Source of the DNA: a virus | Reading direction: 5' to 3' (one strand) | Virus record (IMG/VR): IMGVR_UViG_3300031565_000158 | Span: 1-37,225 of that record | DNA length: 37,225 nucleotides | Program-made: the position numbers and the translations under genes | Notes under the pieces: generated by a model | What the model was told of the DNA's origin: nothing | The model's input: only the letters and a program-made list of their open reading frames with translations | Databases searched by the model: none | Shown here: positions 1 to 6,778 of the stretch, piece after piece | Layout: each line of letters starts with the position of its first letter | How positions within the stretch are numbered: the first letter of the stretch is position 1

Positions 1-1086
1 GGCCAGGTCATCAACCTCGTTTTTGAACCGGCTGGGCATCCAGTGACCATATGTATCATAGGTGATCCGGATGCTGCTGTGGCCCAGCTGGTAGGATACG
101 TCCCCGACGTTGTGGCCACGGAGCAACCGGATGGTTGCATAGGTGTGGCGCAGGTCGTGGATCCGGATCCGCTGGAGCCCGGCGCCGTCAAGACACCGGT
201 TCAATGCGTTCTTGTAGGTTTCTCGATCGATGATATTGCCTTTTCGATTGGCAAAGACATATTCCGATAATTTATATCCGCCTCTTAATGCCGCCTTTTT
301 CTGTTCCCGTTTGTGCGTTCGTAATGTATCGACCAGGTGGGGAGTCATGTCCACCCGGCGGCCTTTGCCGTTTTTGGGCCTGGTGGTCCGGCCCCTGCGA
401 AAACTCGCCACCACATCGAGGATCCGGTCATCGAGATCGATGTCGGTCCATTGAAGGGCCTGGAGTTCTCCATCGCGACAGCCGGTTCGGACGGAGCAGA
501 GCAGTGCCGGATAATAGTATCCGTCCATAAAGCGCCGGGCCTGGTCCAGAAGAAGGTCGACGTCGCGTTCGTTCAGGGGCCGGATGGTCAGGTCTGATTT
601 TCGGTTCTTGATGGCCAGCCGATGCAAAGGGTTTGATTCGATCATTTCCTCATCGAGGGCAAATGTAAAAACCCCGGAAATGGGGGCCCTGATCAGGGCC
701 ACCGTGTTCGCGGCCATGTCGTTGTTGATCAGCTGGTGAAAAAAGGTTTTGAGCTTTTTACGGGTGATGGTGCCGATGGGCCGTTGCCCGATTTTCGGAT
801 AGACGTGCTTTTCCAGACTGAATACATAATTGGCCCGGGTGGATTCCCGCCACTGTTTGGGTTCGGCCAGCCAGAGCTTGGCCACCTCTTTAAACGTAGG
901 GCCGGCGGTTTTCTTTTCTATGAAACCGAATTCGGCGAGGGCCAGTTTTGCCCGGATTTTTTCGGCCACCGTTTCGGCCAGGGCCTGGTCGGTGCCGATG
1001 CATTTGGTTTTTTTCCGACCGTTGTGATGCACATAGATCCACCACACGCCGGAGTCCTTGACTTTTTCTTTGACGATGACGCCCAT
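1..1086 (-). CDS. Tyrosine recombinase (phage integrase), 3' end cut by window edge
   Basis: This gene encodes a site-specific tyrosine recombinase. All 362 codons from the ATG at 1086 to base 1 are open, and the C-terminus lies beyond the window. The N-terminal 55 residues look like the arm-binding AP2-like domain (VWWIYVHHNGRKK), followed by a SAM-like core-binding domain at about 65-150. The catalytic set is visible: Arg204 in RTGCRDGEL, a Lys near 239-241, His310-Asp-Leu-Arg313, His336 in LGH, and the Tyr346 nucleophile in TYDTYGHW. The start is set by AAGGAG seven bases upstream. An HTH, excisionase-like gene lies just upstream on the same strand. It is unrelated in detail to the second integrase at 8311-9402. 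The family call is firm; the target site cannot be seen here. Confidence 0.93.
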   Translation of the reverse strand, partial: MGVIVKEKVKDSGVWWIYVHHNGRKKTKCIGTDQALAETVAEKIRAKLALAEFGFIEKKTAGPTFKEVAKLWLAEPKQWRESTRANYVFSLEKHVYPKIGQRPIGTITRKKLKTFFHQLINNDMAANTVALIRAPISGVFTFALDEEMIESNPLHRLAIKNRKSDLTIRPLNERDVDLLLDQARRFMDGYYYPALLCSVRTGCRDGELQALQWTDIDLDDRILDVVASFRRGRTTRPKNGKGRRVDMTPHLVDTLRTHKREQKKAALRGGYKLSEYVFANRKGNIIDRETYKNALNRCLDGAGLQRIRIHDLRHTYATIRLLRGHNVGDVSYQLGHSSIRITYDTYGHWMPSRFKNEVDDLA

Positions 1087-1118
1087 TTTCAATCTCCTTA
1101 TTTGAGTTGTAATGGGCG

Positions 1119-1343
1119 TCATGGTAGCAGATCCTTTGTGATGTTTTCAACTATTTCGTCGATGTCGGTCCGTTTGGACCGGAATTTTTTCATGAATTTA
1201 TCCAGATCCGATTGTTTAACCAGGACCATCCGCTGGGACGGCCGATAACAGATCAGGCCGCTTTTGATCCATTCTGCAACGGTTTTGGGATTCACCCCGA
1301 TGTCGGCGGCCAGGTCATTGATTCGGATATATCCGGTTACCAT
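1119..1343 (-). CDS. Excisionase-like helix-turn-helix protein
   Basis: This is a 74-residue protein with a MerR/excisionase-type winged helix at residues 5-52. A first helix (INDLAADIGVN) is followed by the recognition helix PKTVAEWIKSGLI, and the pattern RMVLVKQSDLDKFM is typical of HTH_17 proteins that finish a wing and then a helix. It lies 32 bp upstream of the integrase on the same strand, as expected for a recombination directionality factor. The start ATG overlaps the end of the upstream gene by a few bases, so translation is probably coupled. The HTH fold is seen; the role as the partner of the 1-1086 recombinase is inferred from position. It could also be a local transcription regulator. 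Confidence 0.75.
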   Translation of the reverse strand: MVTGYIRINDLAADIGVNPKTVAEWIKSGLICYRPSQRMVLVKQSDLDKFMKKFRSKRTDIDEIVENITKDLLP

Positions 1344-1963
1344 AGTGATATTTGGCCTTTATTGCTATGTCCTATCAAAGCCACATGCCGGCACATGGCC
1401 AGGTGGCGGATTCTTTCGAGTTTGAGTCCTGAAAGCCGGGCTGTTGCATAGACATTGACGCCCATGGCCTCCGGAACCCTTGCGGATGCCATGGCGCCGG
1501 TATGAAGCAACCCCTCTAAAATGCGCTGATTTAATTGGCTCCGGCTGGTCTGCTGCCAATAGAGAACGCATTTGCATTGCCGTAGTGTCCACTCCGGATG
1601 TCGCTTTTCCATTTTAAGAATATGATTTCCCAGATTAAATTCAGAATGAACCAACCAAAGGCTTTTGGTTAAATCGAAGAAATCTTCGACCCGGGGCGCC
1701 TCGGGCGGACACATTTTATCATTCCCATATTTAGGGCAGCCCTTCGGGTGTCCAGGATATGGGATCTGGCACCATTTGCCGGTCAGCCTGCTTTCGATCA
1801 GGCGTTTCACCGGATATATCCAAGATGGGGTCATTTTTAATTTTTCAATAAAATCAGTAAAATAACGGCCTTGTGAGGGGCCGTATATTCGACGATCTCG
1901 GGTCGATGAATATGTAAGGTTGCGTTCTTTAAGTCTCTTTTTCGGCCTCCAGGCCTTTTTCAT
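1337..1963 (-). CDS. Cysteine-rich protein with GCPKYG and CPPEAP motifs, unknown function
   Basis: The product has up to 208 residues, with a central cluster GHPKGCPKYGNDKMCPPEAP (residues about 71-90) that looks like a metal-binding site. Further Cys residues follow at QCKCVLYW, and His/Cys residues near the C-terminus (HLAMCRHVALIGH). I recognise the motif style from phage and Desulfobacterota hypothetical proteins but know no function; a weak resemblance to DUF2284-type metal-binding proteins is only an impression. The start is uncertain. The ATG at 1963 overlaps the upstream gene by 35 bp and has no Shine-Dalgarno sequence. The ATG at 1834 (MTPSWIYP) would keep the whole Cys cluster and also lacks a clear Shine-Dalgarno sequence. 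It belongs to the leftward early operon. Confidence 0.7.
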   Translation of the reverse strand: MKKAWRPKKRLKERNLTYSSTRDRRIYGPSQGRYFTDFIEKLKMTPSWIYPVKRLIESRLTGKWCQIPYPGHPKGCPKYGNDKMCPPEAPRVEDFFDLTKSLWLVHSEFNLGNHILKMEKRHPEWTLRQCKCVLYWQQTSRSQLNQRILEGLLHTGAMASARVPEAMGVNVYATARLSGLKLERIRHLAMCRHVALIGHSNKGQISLW

Positions 1964-2774
1964 AAACTTTTTTGAGGGTCCAGAGGGCCTGGCCGGCGGG
2001 TTTCCGGAGGCGGTCTTCGGCGGTTTTAATCAGGTCCTCGTAAATTTCGACGTGCTTGGAAAAATCGATTTCCAGTAAATAGTTTTTGCCGTTGTTGGGA
2101 TCGGCGGGTTTTAAGGCCGCGCCGGCGGTTCTCACACATGGGGGTAAATGAAGTTCACCAAACCCAACACCGCAATGTTCACATTCTCCTTTGGGTGTAT
2201 CTTTTAGATTTTTTGTATCTTTTTTCATTTTTTTCCTTTTTGTCTTTTTATTGAGCCGCTGCCAAACCGCCGACGGGGTCACGTTCAGGATCCGGGCGAT
2301 CTCCAAAGTATCCATATTCATCTCATTGGCCAGGGTCTCCACGATCTCCTGAATGGCGGCGGTGGCCAGGGATCCACGTCGACGATGACTGCCGGTTCGC
2401 AGGGTTTCCAGGTCGACCAGGTGTTTTTCGCAGATCCGGTAAACCACCTTATCAGTTTCGGAAACCTCCAGATTTAAATCGATTTCGGTTTTTTCTTCGA
2501 TGTCCGGCATTCCCACATTTTGGGCCAAAACCTCTTTTTTCGATAAAACCGATTCACCTAGTTGTTTTTCAATTTCACCTAGTTGTTTTTCAATGTCGGG
2601 CATGTGGATGCCTCCTTTTTTGAGTTTTACAACCTCCGGGTCCATACTGGCCACCATGGCCCCGACTTTCTTCGGGTAGGCAAGCCGCAGGTCACATTCG
2701 AATACGCACCGGCGATCGTTCTTGCTGCCGCCGGCCAGGTGGTGATCGCACTTTAGGCACGGACTTTCTTTCAT
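1929..2774 (-). CDS. Zinc-finger and helix-turn-helix early protein
   Basis: This is a 281-residue protein of the early operon. The N-terminus has a Cys cluster (PCLKCDHH and, 16 residues on, RRCVFECDLR) that suggests a zinc site. The middle carries a tandem 7-residue repeat (IEKQLGE twice). An HTH follows at about 165-205 (LEIARILNVTPSAVWQRLNKKTKRK, read as LEIARILN then TPSAVWQRL). The C-terminal third has another CEHCG pair and a helical end. The start is chosen at 2774 because its ATG overlaps the stop of the upstream gene as ATGA; a longer frame to 2864 is open but would overlap by 94 bp. It is probably a DNA-binding regulator, but the target is unknown. Confidence 0.75.
   Translation of the reverse strand: MKESPCLKCDHHLAGGSKNDRRCVFECDLRLAYPKKVGAMVASMDPEVVKLKKGGIHMPDIEKQLGEIEKQLGESVLSKKEVLAQNVGMPDIEEKTEIDLNLEVSETDKVVYRICEKHLVDLETLRTGSHRRRGSLATAAIQEIVETLANEMNMDTLEIARILNVTPSAVWQRLNKKTKRKKMKKDTKNLKDTPKGECEHCGVGFGELHLPPCVRTAGAALKPADPNNGKNYLLEIDFSKHVEIYEDLIKTAEDRLRKPAGQALWTLKKVYEKGLEAEKET
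2553..2594 (-). repeat. Tandem 21-bp coding repeat, two copies
   Basis: Two near-identical 21-bp units (TTCACCTAGTTGTTTTTCAA on the plus strand) lie head to tail inside the 1929-2774 gene. Each encodes the heptad IEKQLGE, so the duplication keeps frame and probably lengthens a helix or coiled coil. Confidence 0.8.
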
Positions 2775-3073
2775 CGGACCATACGGGGCTGCGGGTACGG
2801 CCACAGGCCGTACTGTTTCAGGATCCGGTATATCACCGACAGATCGATATCCAGGTCTTCGCAAATTTCCGGCAGTATAATGGGATAAGCAAAGAAATGT
2901 TCCGAATTGTTTCGGTTTGACAGTCCGATGTCCTTCACCGCCCGCTCGAGTACGGCAAAACAGAGGCTTTGTTCGCCCGGATCCGGATTGATGGTCATTT
3001 TTAATTTAAGGCATGCCAGGCGTTTTTGATCGCTAATCAGGTGGGTGGTTCTGCCGGCGATATGGTGTCTCAT
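2771..3073 (-). CDS. Small helix-turn-helix protein of the early operon
   Basis: This is a 100-residue protein. The C-terminal half reads as a helix-turn-helix: LPEICEDLDIDLSVIYRILKQYGLWP, with a turn at DID and recognition helix LSVIYRILKQY. The N-terminal half is rich in polar residues with no clear domain. Its ATG at 3073 overlaps the upstream stop as ATGA, and its own stop overlaps the ATG of the next gene in the same way, so it is part of a tightly coupled run. It is probably a DNA-binding accessory protein; the function is unknown. Confidence 0.7.
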   Translation of the reverse strand: MRHHIAGRTTHLISDQKRLACLKLKMTINPDPGEQSLCFAVLERAVKDIGLSNRNNSEHFFAYPIILPEICEDLDIDLSVIYRILKQYGLWPYPQPRMVR

Positions 3074-3243
3074 ATGGTTGCCTCCAGAAAGGGCCGGTAA
3101 TGCTCGCCCAGCCAGGCCGGGATATACAGCCGGTTGCCGAATCGCTCGGCGTGATCGATGGGAAAATAACAGTCCCGGCCGTCGGCCAGGGTGACCAGCA
3201 CCCGGCGATCTTCAACGGCCTTGACCGCCGATATTTCAATCAT
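3070..3243 (-). CDS. 57-residue DUF2442-like small protein
   Basis: The protein MIEISAVKAVEDRRVLVTLADG and onward has two beta strands followed by a turn (LADGRDCYFP) and an acidic, aromatic C-terminus. This loosely matches the DUF2442 pattern of a V-x-L-x-V-x-x-x-D-G strand pair; the match is by eye only. The start at 3243 is preferred because its ATG overlaps the stop of the 38-residue gene upstream as ATGA, the rule in this operon. An alternative ATG at 3264 has a GGAG only 3 bases away. Function unknown. Confidence 0.6.
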   Translation of the reverse strand: MIEISAVKAVEDRRVLVTLADGRDCYFPIDHAERFGNRLYIPAWLGEHYRPFLEATI

Positions 3244-3356
3244 GATTTTTTCCGTATGCTCCATATTCTCCGCCGAACAGCGCCGGCAAGGCACCACACA
3301 ACCAGCACCAGGCACGGCAGCCAGAGCAGTCCGAATATGACATGCCAGTCCTTCAT
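3240..3356 (-). CDS. 38-residue single-pass membrane protein
   Basis: A short frame, MKDWHVIFGLLWLPCLVLVV and onward, has one strongly hydrophobic segment (residues about 6-25) followed by a very basic tail (VRRRIWSIRKKS), giving an N-out/C-in topology by the positive-inside rule. A GAGG lies six bases before the ATG, the stop of the upstream zinc-finger gene is only 7 bp away, and its own stop overlaps the next ATG as ATGA. These features make it very likely to be a real gene despite its size. The role is unknown; a membrane-acting early phage peptide is possible. Confidence 0.6.
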   Translation of the reverse strand: MKDWHVIFGLLWLPCLVLVVWCLAGAVRRRIWSIRKKS

Positions 3357-3363
3357 TTCGGCC

Positions 3364-3549
3364 TCATCCCGTTGATGCTAACTTTTTCCCATTATATGTG
3401 AACGCCAATCCAACTTCACCGGTCACTATATGCTTGTATGTTTTCGCATGTTTAGCGGCGTTCGCCTGCCCGTTTTTATGATCGGTAAATTCTTTTCCAC
3501 AGTCCTCACACCTTGCAGACACATGCACTACTCCGATTTCTTTTTTCAT
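3364..3549 (-). CDS. 61-residue C2H2-like zinc-finger protein
   Basis: The small protein has CEDCGKEF followed at a distance by AAKHAKTYKH, giving a Cys-x2-Cys...His-x5-His zinc-finger pattern at residues about 14-41, then a short beta hairpin (TGEVGLAFTYNGKKL). Bacterial phages often carry such single C2H2-type fingers in early operons. Its ATG overlaps the stop of the upstream gene as ATGA. The finger is visible; nucleic-acid binding is inferred. Confidence 0.7.
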   Translation of the reverse strand: MKKEIGVVHVSARCEDCGKEFTDHKNGQANAAKHAKTYKHIVTGEVGLAFTYNGKKLASTG

Positions 3550-3749
3550 TTTGGCCGCATGGTGATTTTGCCGCTGGGGCGGACGGCGGTGATTTTATAT
3601 AGCGTGTTCTGGATGTTGACGGTCATGCCCTTTTTCAGATTAAACACCCGGACCTCTTTGACCGCGGGATCCGCCAGGTGTTTTTCCATTTTTCTTTGAT
3701 CAAACATCTCGATCATTCGCTGGGTGCCGTCGTTGTCGATCGCTTGCAT
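3546..3749 (-). CDS. 67-residue early phage protein with SH3-like strands
   Basis: The protein starts MQAIDNDGTQRMIEMFDQRK with a helical N-terminus. The C-terminal half (KEVRVFNLKKGMTVNIQNTL then YKITAVRPSGKITMRPK) is a run of strands of the kind seen in small SH3-like or KOW-like barrels, where L-K-K-G-M-x-V precedes a basic strand. A good AGGGAG lies eight bases before the ATG. The stop overlaps the next start. No precise family is recognised. Confidence 0.65.
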   Translation of the reverse strand: MQAIDNDGTQRMIEMFDQRKMEKHLADPAVKEVRVFNLKKGMTVNIQNTLYKITAVRPSGKITMRPK

Positions 3750-3848
3750 GGCTTTTCTCCCTATTTGTTGGCCCCGGTTCGCAGGCCGAAAGGGCCGCTA
3801 CTTTACCCGTCCGGGGTGGCCGGGTGTTGGAGGTTCGCTGGGCCGTTA

Positions 3849-4025
3849 CTACCGCCACGGTCCCGGGCGGAATGGGTTTCTTGTTTTGTTTTTTTTGCAT
3901 TTTTCCACGCTCCCATTTCCGAGCTCGGCGGGCGGGTCCCAACAGTCGCATAGATCGGTCATTTTTTTTAGTCGTCCGCAGTCGCCGCATTTTGTTGTAA
4001 GGTTTTTGGTTGTTGGCTCTGCCAT
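3849..4025 (-). CDS. 58-residue zinc-ribbon-like protein
   Basis: A short frame starts MAEPTTKNLTTKCGDCGRLK and continues with LCDCWDPP and, further on, EKC, giving Cys residues in a C-x2-C...C-x-C...C pattern suited to one metal site, and it ends with a basic, proline-rich tail. Neighbouring early genes encode the same kind of small Cys-rich protein. A weak GAGG lies upstream. A longer open frame in another register (3700-4041) overlaps it but has arginine-rich, featureless sequence and is treated as a shadow. Confidence 0.55.
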   Translation of the reverse strand: MAEPTTKNLTTKCGDCGRLKKMTDLCDCWDPPAELGNGSVEKCKKNKTRNPFRPGPWR

Positions 4026-4116
4026 GGTTTTTGCGCCTCATCCGGTCTTATGTGCCTGTCGTTCCGTTGGCACCGGTTCCGCAGGGGACGCGGCACGCCG
4101 GTTTCTTAGGCGCGTC

Positions 4117-4284
4117 TTATGGTTTCATGTCCTTTGCCGGCAAATTTGTTAAGACAACCACCAGGATCAGCATCAGAATTCCGGCCATGTTGGCCCAGGG
4201 TATTCCTTCGAAATCGGCACCGGCCAGGGCCAGGCCGAGGGTGTATAAGGTTCCGGAAATCCAGACTTCGCGCAGGGTTTTCAT
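4117..4284 (-). CDS. 55-residue two-segment membrane protein
   Basis: The protein MKTLREVWISGTLYTLGLAL and onward has a hydrophobic stretch at residues 11-23 and a stronger one at 33-48 (NMAGILMLILVVVLTNL), with an acidic loop between. The ATG follows a strong AAGGAGG at eight bases and overlaps the stop of the upstream gene as ATGA, so the frame is well supported although short. It may be a small integral membrane protein of the early operon, for example for superinfection exclusion, but nothing in the sequence proves that. Confidence 0.65.
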   Translation of the reverse strand: MKTLREVWISGTLYTLGLALAGADFEGIPWANMAGILMLILVVVLTNLPAKDMKP

Positions 4285-4505
4285 CGAGAGGCCTCCTTGG
4301 CATCAGGAATATTAAGGGCGTCTGCAAATATAGATTTTCCCCTTAAAGCTTGGGCTTCGACGGACTTGTTAAAGGTTTCGGCTTCGGCCAATACTATGGC
4401 CCTGCACGCCTCGCACATGCCGTGAGAGGTCTTGTCGGGGGTTATGTATCGGCCCCAGCCTAAAAATTTACCACACCAGGCGCATACGCGTTTCATGGGG
4501 TGCAT
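4281..4505 (-). CDS. 74-residue zinc-ribbon protein
   Basis: Two Cys pairs, CAWCGKFLGWG and MCEACRAIV, about 22 residues apart, form a typical zinc ribbon at residues 8-35. A helical tail (LAEAETFNKSVEAQALRG) follows. The start at 4505 is favoured because GGAGG sits six bases upstream; the second Met at 4496 would give an exact ATGA overlap with the ParB-like gene upstream. Probably a nucleic-acid or protein-binding accessory factor. Confidence 0.7.
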   Translation of the reverse strand: MHPMKRVCAWCGKFLGWGRYITPDKTSHGMCEACRAIVLAEAETFNKSVEAQALRGKSIFADALNIPDAKEASR

Positions 4506-5509
4506 GATTTACCTCCAGGGGTTTGGGGTTTGGGTTCGATGGATTTGAAAATTTCCTCGATGGTCATTTTCATGACAATTATCGAGGACCGGATCCGGCG
4601 GCGATCGGCGTCGGTGAGATCCGGATTCTGATGCAGGTGCCGGACCAGGTCCCCGAATTTATTCAGGGCGATAAAGGTATCGGCCAGGTTGCCGTGGACG
4701 GGAGAGCCGGCGGCAGTGACCAGCTCCTCGGTGATCGGGGCATCGACAAATTTCTTTTGGGCGAACTTGGGCATTTTGATTTCCGGCATTATTTTTTTTT
4801 GTTCCAGGTAAGACTCGATATCGATCTTTTTTCGCTTGGTCATCTGCAAGGAATGCAAGCGGTATTTTTGAACGATTGCCACGATTGTAAATTTTAAAGC
4901 TATTTTCTTTTTGAATAATTCAGGTTTAAATTCTTTCACCAGTGCTACTTTTGATATTGCATTTACAAAAGTGGTGTGAGTAACAAATGAAATTCCGCAT
5001 TCTTGGCAATGAAGGACTATCTCGGCAACAATAACGGAATGTTTGGGATCTCCAAGCTCATAAGTTCCGGCTTTAAAGTCATCTATATAGTTATTTGAGC
5101 CAGCACTTATTCCAGCAAGCAACGCAATAGAATTGCGCAAGCCAATTCCGGTTCTTTCCCGATATTTTTTAACAACCACATAGGCATGTTTGCCACTGCT
5201 GATATGAGAAGCCAAGAAATCTTCCAGTGTCCATGGCCTCGTGGATTTTTCAATATTGTGAATACTTATATTGTCTTCTGCTACAATATATTTTATTGGG
5301 AGATTTAATTTTTTGGCTGTTTGGAATCGATTATGGCCAGATTTTATTTTTAATTTTCCAGGTCCGTTTTTCACAACATAAATTGGAAAAGCCAGGTGGA
5401 ATCCCACTTTAAGCATTGAATTTTCAAGCTCTTTGTTTTTTTTGAATTTGCGGTTGATCTTATGGAGATCGAATAATGAATAGTTTGAAGTTTCTTTAAT
5501 TTTGGTCAT
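4493..5509 (-). CDS. ParB/Srx-fold domain protein (early operon)
   Basis: This is a 338-residue protein. Residues about 8-85 form a ParB N-terminal (ParB/sulfiredoxin) domain: LFDLHKINRKFKKNKELENS, then FPIYVVKNGPGKLKIKSGHN and RFQTAKKLNLPIKYIV, where SGHNRFQTAKKL is the GHxRxxAA-type nucleotide-binding motif. The middle is helical with a Cys pair (CQECG), and the C-terminus is a lysine-rich helical region. There is no ParA nearby, so plasmid-type partition is unlikely. In phages such proteins are often DNA-binding regulators or replication accessories. It is one of three ParB-domain proteins in the window. Family confident, role open. Confidence 0.8.
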   Translation of the reverse strand: MTKIKETSNYSLFDLHKINRKFKKNKELENSMLKVGFHLAFPIYVVKNGPGKLKIKSGHNRFQTAKKLNLPIKYIVAEDNISIHNIEKSTRPWTLEDFLASHISSGKHAYVVVKKYRERTGIGLRNSIALLAGISAGSNNYIDDFKAGTYELGDPKHSVIVAEIVLHCQECGISFVTHTTFVNAISKVALVKEFKPELFKKKIALKFTIVAIVQKYRLHSLQMTKRKKIDIESYLEQKKIMPEIKMPKFAQKKFVDAPITEELVTAAGSPVHGNLADTFIALNKFGDLVRHLHQNPDLTDADRRRIRSSIIVMKMTIEEIFKSIEPKPQTPGGKSCTP

Positions 5510-5522
5510 GAGTCATCCCCTC

Positions 5523-6044
5523 CTAATTGTTTAACTGTTTTTCTATCCATTGCTTAACCTCTAACAATGCACTTTCGCGGTCCGGATCACTCAATTCAAT
5601 TCGTTCGAGTTGGCTTATAGCCATTATGGCTAATTGCGATGCTATGCTTATATGTAGAACATAAGGATTCGAGTATGTATCTTGTTTCTCAGGAAGGAAG
5701 TCTTTAACGGGTGAATTTGATTTATTTTTGGCTTTGTCGGGCAGGGGCTTTCTTCCGGCTCCTTCACGCTTGCCGCCGCCTTGTGGATGTCTGTCTTTGA
5801 TGATTTTGGGAGTGGTATCTTCAATGGTTTTAGGGGTCTTTGATTCTTTCGGGACATTTGTCCCTATTTTGTTTTGTTTTCGTTGTGCTCTCTTTTTTAA
5901 AGTATCCGGCTTGATCCGCACCTCAAACAATTTCGCTATCCAGTCGGACAGTTCCTTGCCTATTGAATATGGGGTTTTCCCATCTTCAAGACCGGACTCG
6001 ATTTCCTGTTCTATATAAACTTCACACGCTTCACGATTTGCCAT
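5523..6044 (-). CDS. Helical DNA-binding-like early protein behind a triple operator
   Basis: The product has 173 residues. The N-terminal 55 residues contain a likely HTH (GKTPYSIGKELSDWIAKLFE then VRIKPDTLKKRAQRKQNKIG). The middle (about 60-110) is basic and proline/glycine-rich (QGGGKREGAGRKPLPDKAKN), a linker style often seen in phage regulators and small terminases. The C-terminus is helical. Three GTTAAC boxes and a promoter lie directly upstream, so it is the first gene of a repressor-controlled transcript. It might be a replication or regulatory protein; no exact family is recognised. Confidence 0.7.
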   Translation of the reverse strand: MANREACEVYIEQEIESGLEDGKTPYSIGKELSDWIAKLFEVRIKPDTLKKRAQRKQNKIGTNVPKESKTPKTIEDTTPKIIKDRHPQGGGKREGAGRKPLPDKAKNKSNSPVKDFLPEKQDTYSNPYVLHISIASQLAIMAISQLERIELSDPDRESALLEVKQWIEKQLNN

Positions 6045-6064
6045 TTTATCCCTTTAACCTCCTG

Positions 6065-6101
6065 ATATTAAAAAGGTTAACCTAAGTTAACCAAGGTTAA
6101 C
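6065..6101 (-). promoter_or_regulatory. Promoter with three GTTAAC operator boxes spaced 10 bp
   Basis: GTTAAC palindromes begin at 6076, 6086 and 6096, exactly one helical turn apart. On the minus strand a TTGGTT -35 (6094-6089), an 18-bp spacer and a TAATAT -10 (6070-6065) overlap the boxes, followed by AGGAGG and the ATG at 6044. A protein that binds these boxes would block the promoter. The boxes share the GTTAA core with the inverted repeat in front of the repressor gene. Confidence 0.7.
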
Positions 6102-6119
6102 TTGCGGAAATAAAATTTT

Positions 6120-6395
6120 TTATTTAAAATTCTCTAAAATATCCAAAAGGGTGTCTTTGTGTCGCTCAATTTTTTCTTTATAGGGAAATATCTGGATGTA
6201 TGTATCCAGGGCGTTCGCAATAAATGTGGATACGCCAATGTTTTGCTCTTTACAGATTGATTTAAGGGCTTCTTTCTGGGTGGCGGTCAATTTGACAAAA
6301 GATCCGTCGGTTTTAGATTCGGTTTTTGAGGCTTTGCGATAGATATGGATGTTTTCGATGGTGTTTTTCGAAAATTCGAGTTTAAGCTGTGGCAT
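6120..6395 (-). CDS. Ribbon-helix-helix-like small regulator
   Basis: This is a 91-residue protein. Residues about 33-70 (FVKLTATQKEALKSICKEQN then IGVSTFIANALDTYI) look like a short strand plus two helices in the order of CopG/Arc-type ribbon-helix-helix proteins, with GVSTFIANAL in the second helix. A charged helix ends the protein. The start overlaps the stop of the Cro-like gene as TAATG, so the two are translated together from the rightmost early promoter. Probably a DNA-binding regulator. Confidence 0.65.
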   Translation of the reverse strand: MPQLKLEFSKNTIENIHIYRKASKTESKTDGSFVKLTATQKEALKSICKEQNIGVSTFIANALDTYIQIFPYKEKIERHKDTLLDILENFK

Positions 6396-6670
6396 TAATT
6401 GTCTCCAAAAAGCTCATCTGGATCGAGATTGAATTTGTCCGCGAAACTTTTCCGTGCTTTTTTGCCGCCGTTGCCGGAAACCACAACTCTTGAGAGGGTC
6501 ACCGGATGAACAGAATCATTGAAATCCGTATATTTAAACCCGTTGAGGACCATTAATGTTTTTCGGATGCTGTGTTTCGAGTAGCCAAGATCGGATAAGA
6601 AATTAACAATGGAGCGGTTTGGGTTTTTTGGGGGTTGAAAATTCAGAAATTTTTTGATATTCTTAATCAT
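6395..6670 (-). CDS. Cro-like early repressor/regulator
   Basis: This is a 91-residue protein, divergent from the repressor gene across a 108-bp AT-rich control region, which is the position of cro in lambdoid phages. A segment NFLSDLGYSKHSIRKTLMVL looks like a helix-turn-helix. The C-terminal stretch HPVTLSRVVVSGNGGKKARK and SFADKFNLDPDELFGDN matches the end of Cro/C1-type proteins, with a conserved serine-rich helix, ARKSFA, and an ELF terminus. No strong Shine-Dalgarno sequence is seen. The call rests on position and on this partial motif match. Confidence 0.65.
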   Translation of the reverse strand: MIKNIKKFLNFQPPKNPNRSIVNFLSDLGYSKHSIRKTLMVLNGFKYTDFNDSVHPVTLSRVVVSGNGGKKARKSFADKFNLDPDELFGDN

Positions 6671-6778
6671 TGTGTCTAATTTCCGAGTGGTGATTGAATC
6701 ATGTTAATTAAGGTGAATTAACTTTAATCATATTTATATTAACATTGTCAAGAAAAAAATTGAAATAAATTAATTTTA
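6671..6778. promoter_or_regulatory. Divergent early/repressor control region with inverted-repeat operator
   Basis: The 108 bp between the Cro-like gene and the repressor are very AT-rich. A perfect inverted repeat GTTAATT-aaggtg-AATTAAC lies at 6703-6722, and further TTAA-rich half sites lie at about 6735-6740 and 6763-6776. The layout fits OR-type operators used by the two flanking regulators. No leader ribosome-binding site is evident before the ATG at 6779, so that start may be leaderless or weak. Confidence 0.65.

Noticed and set aside
3700-4041. 113-residue minus-strand open frame rich in Arg
   Set aside because: It overlaps two better frames (3546-3749 and 3849-4025) that have zinc or strand patterns and ribosome sites.
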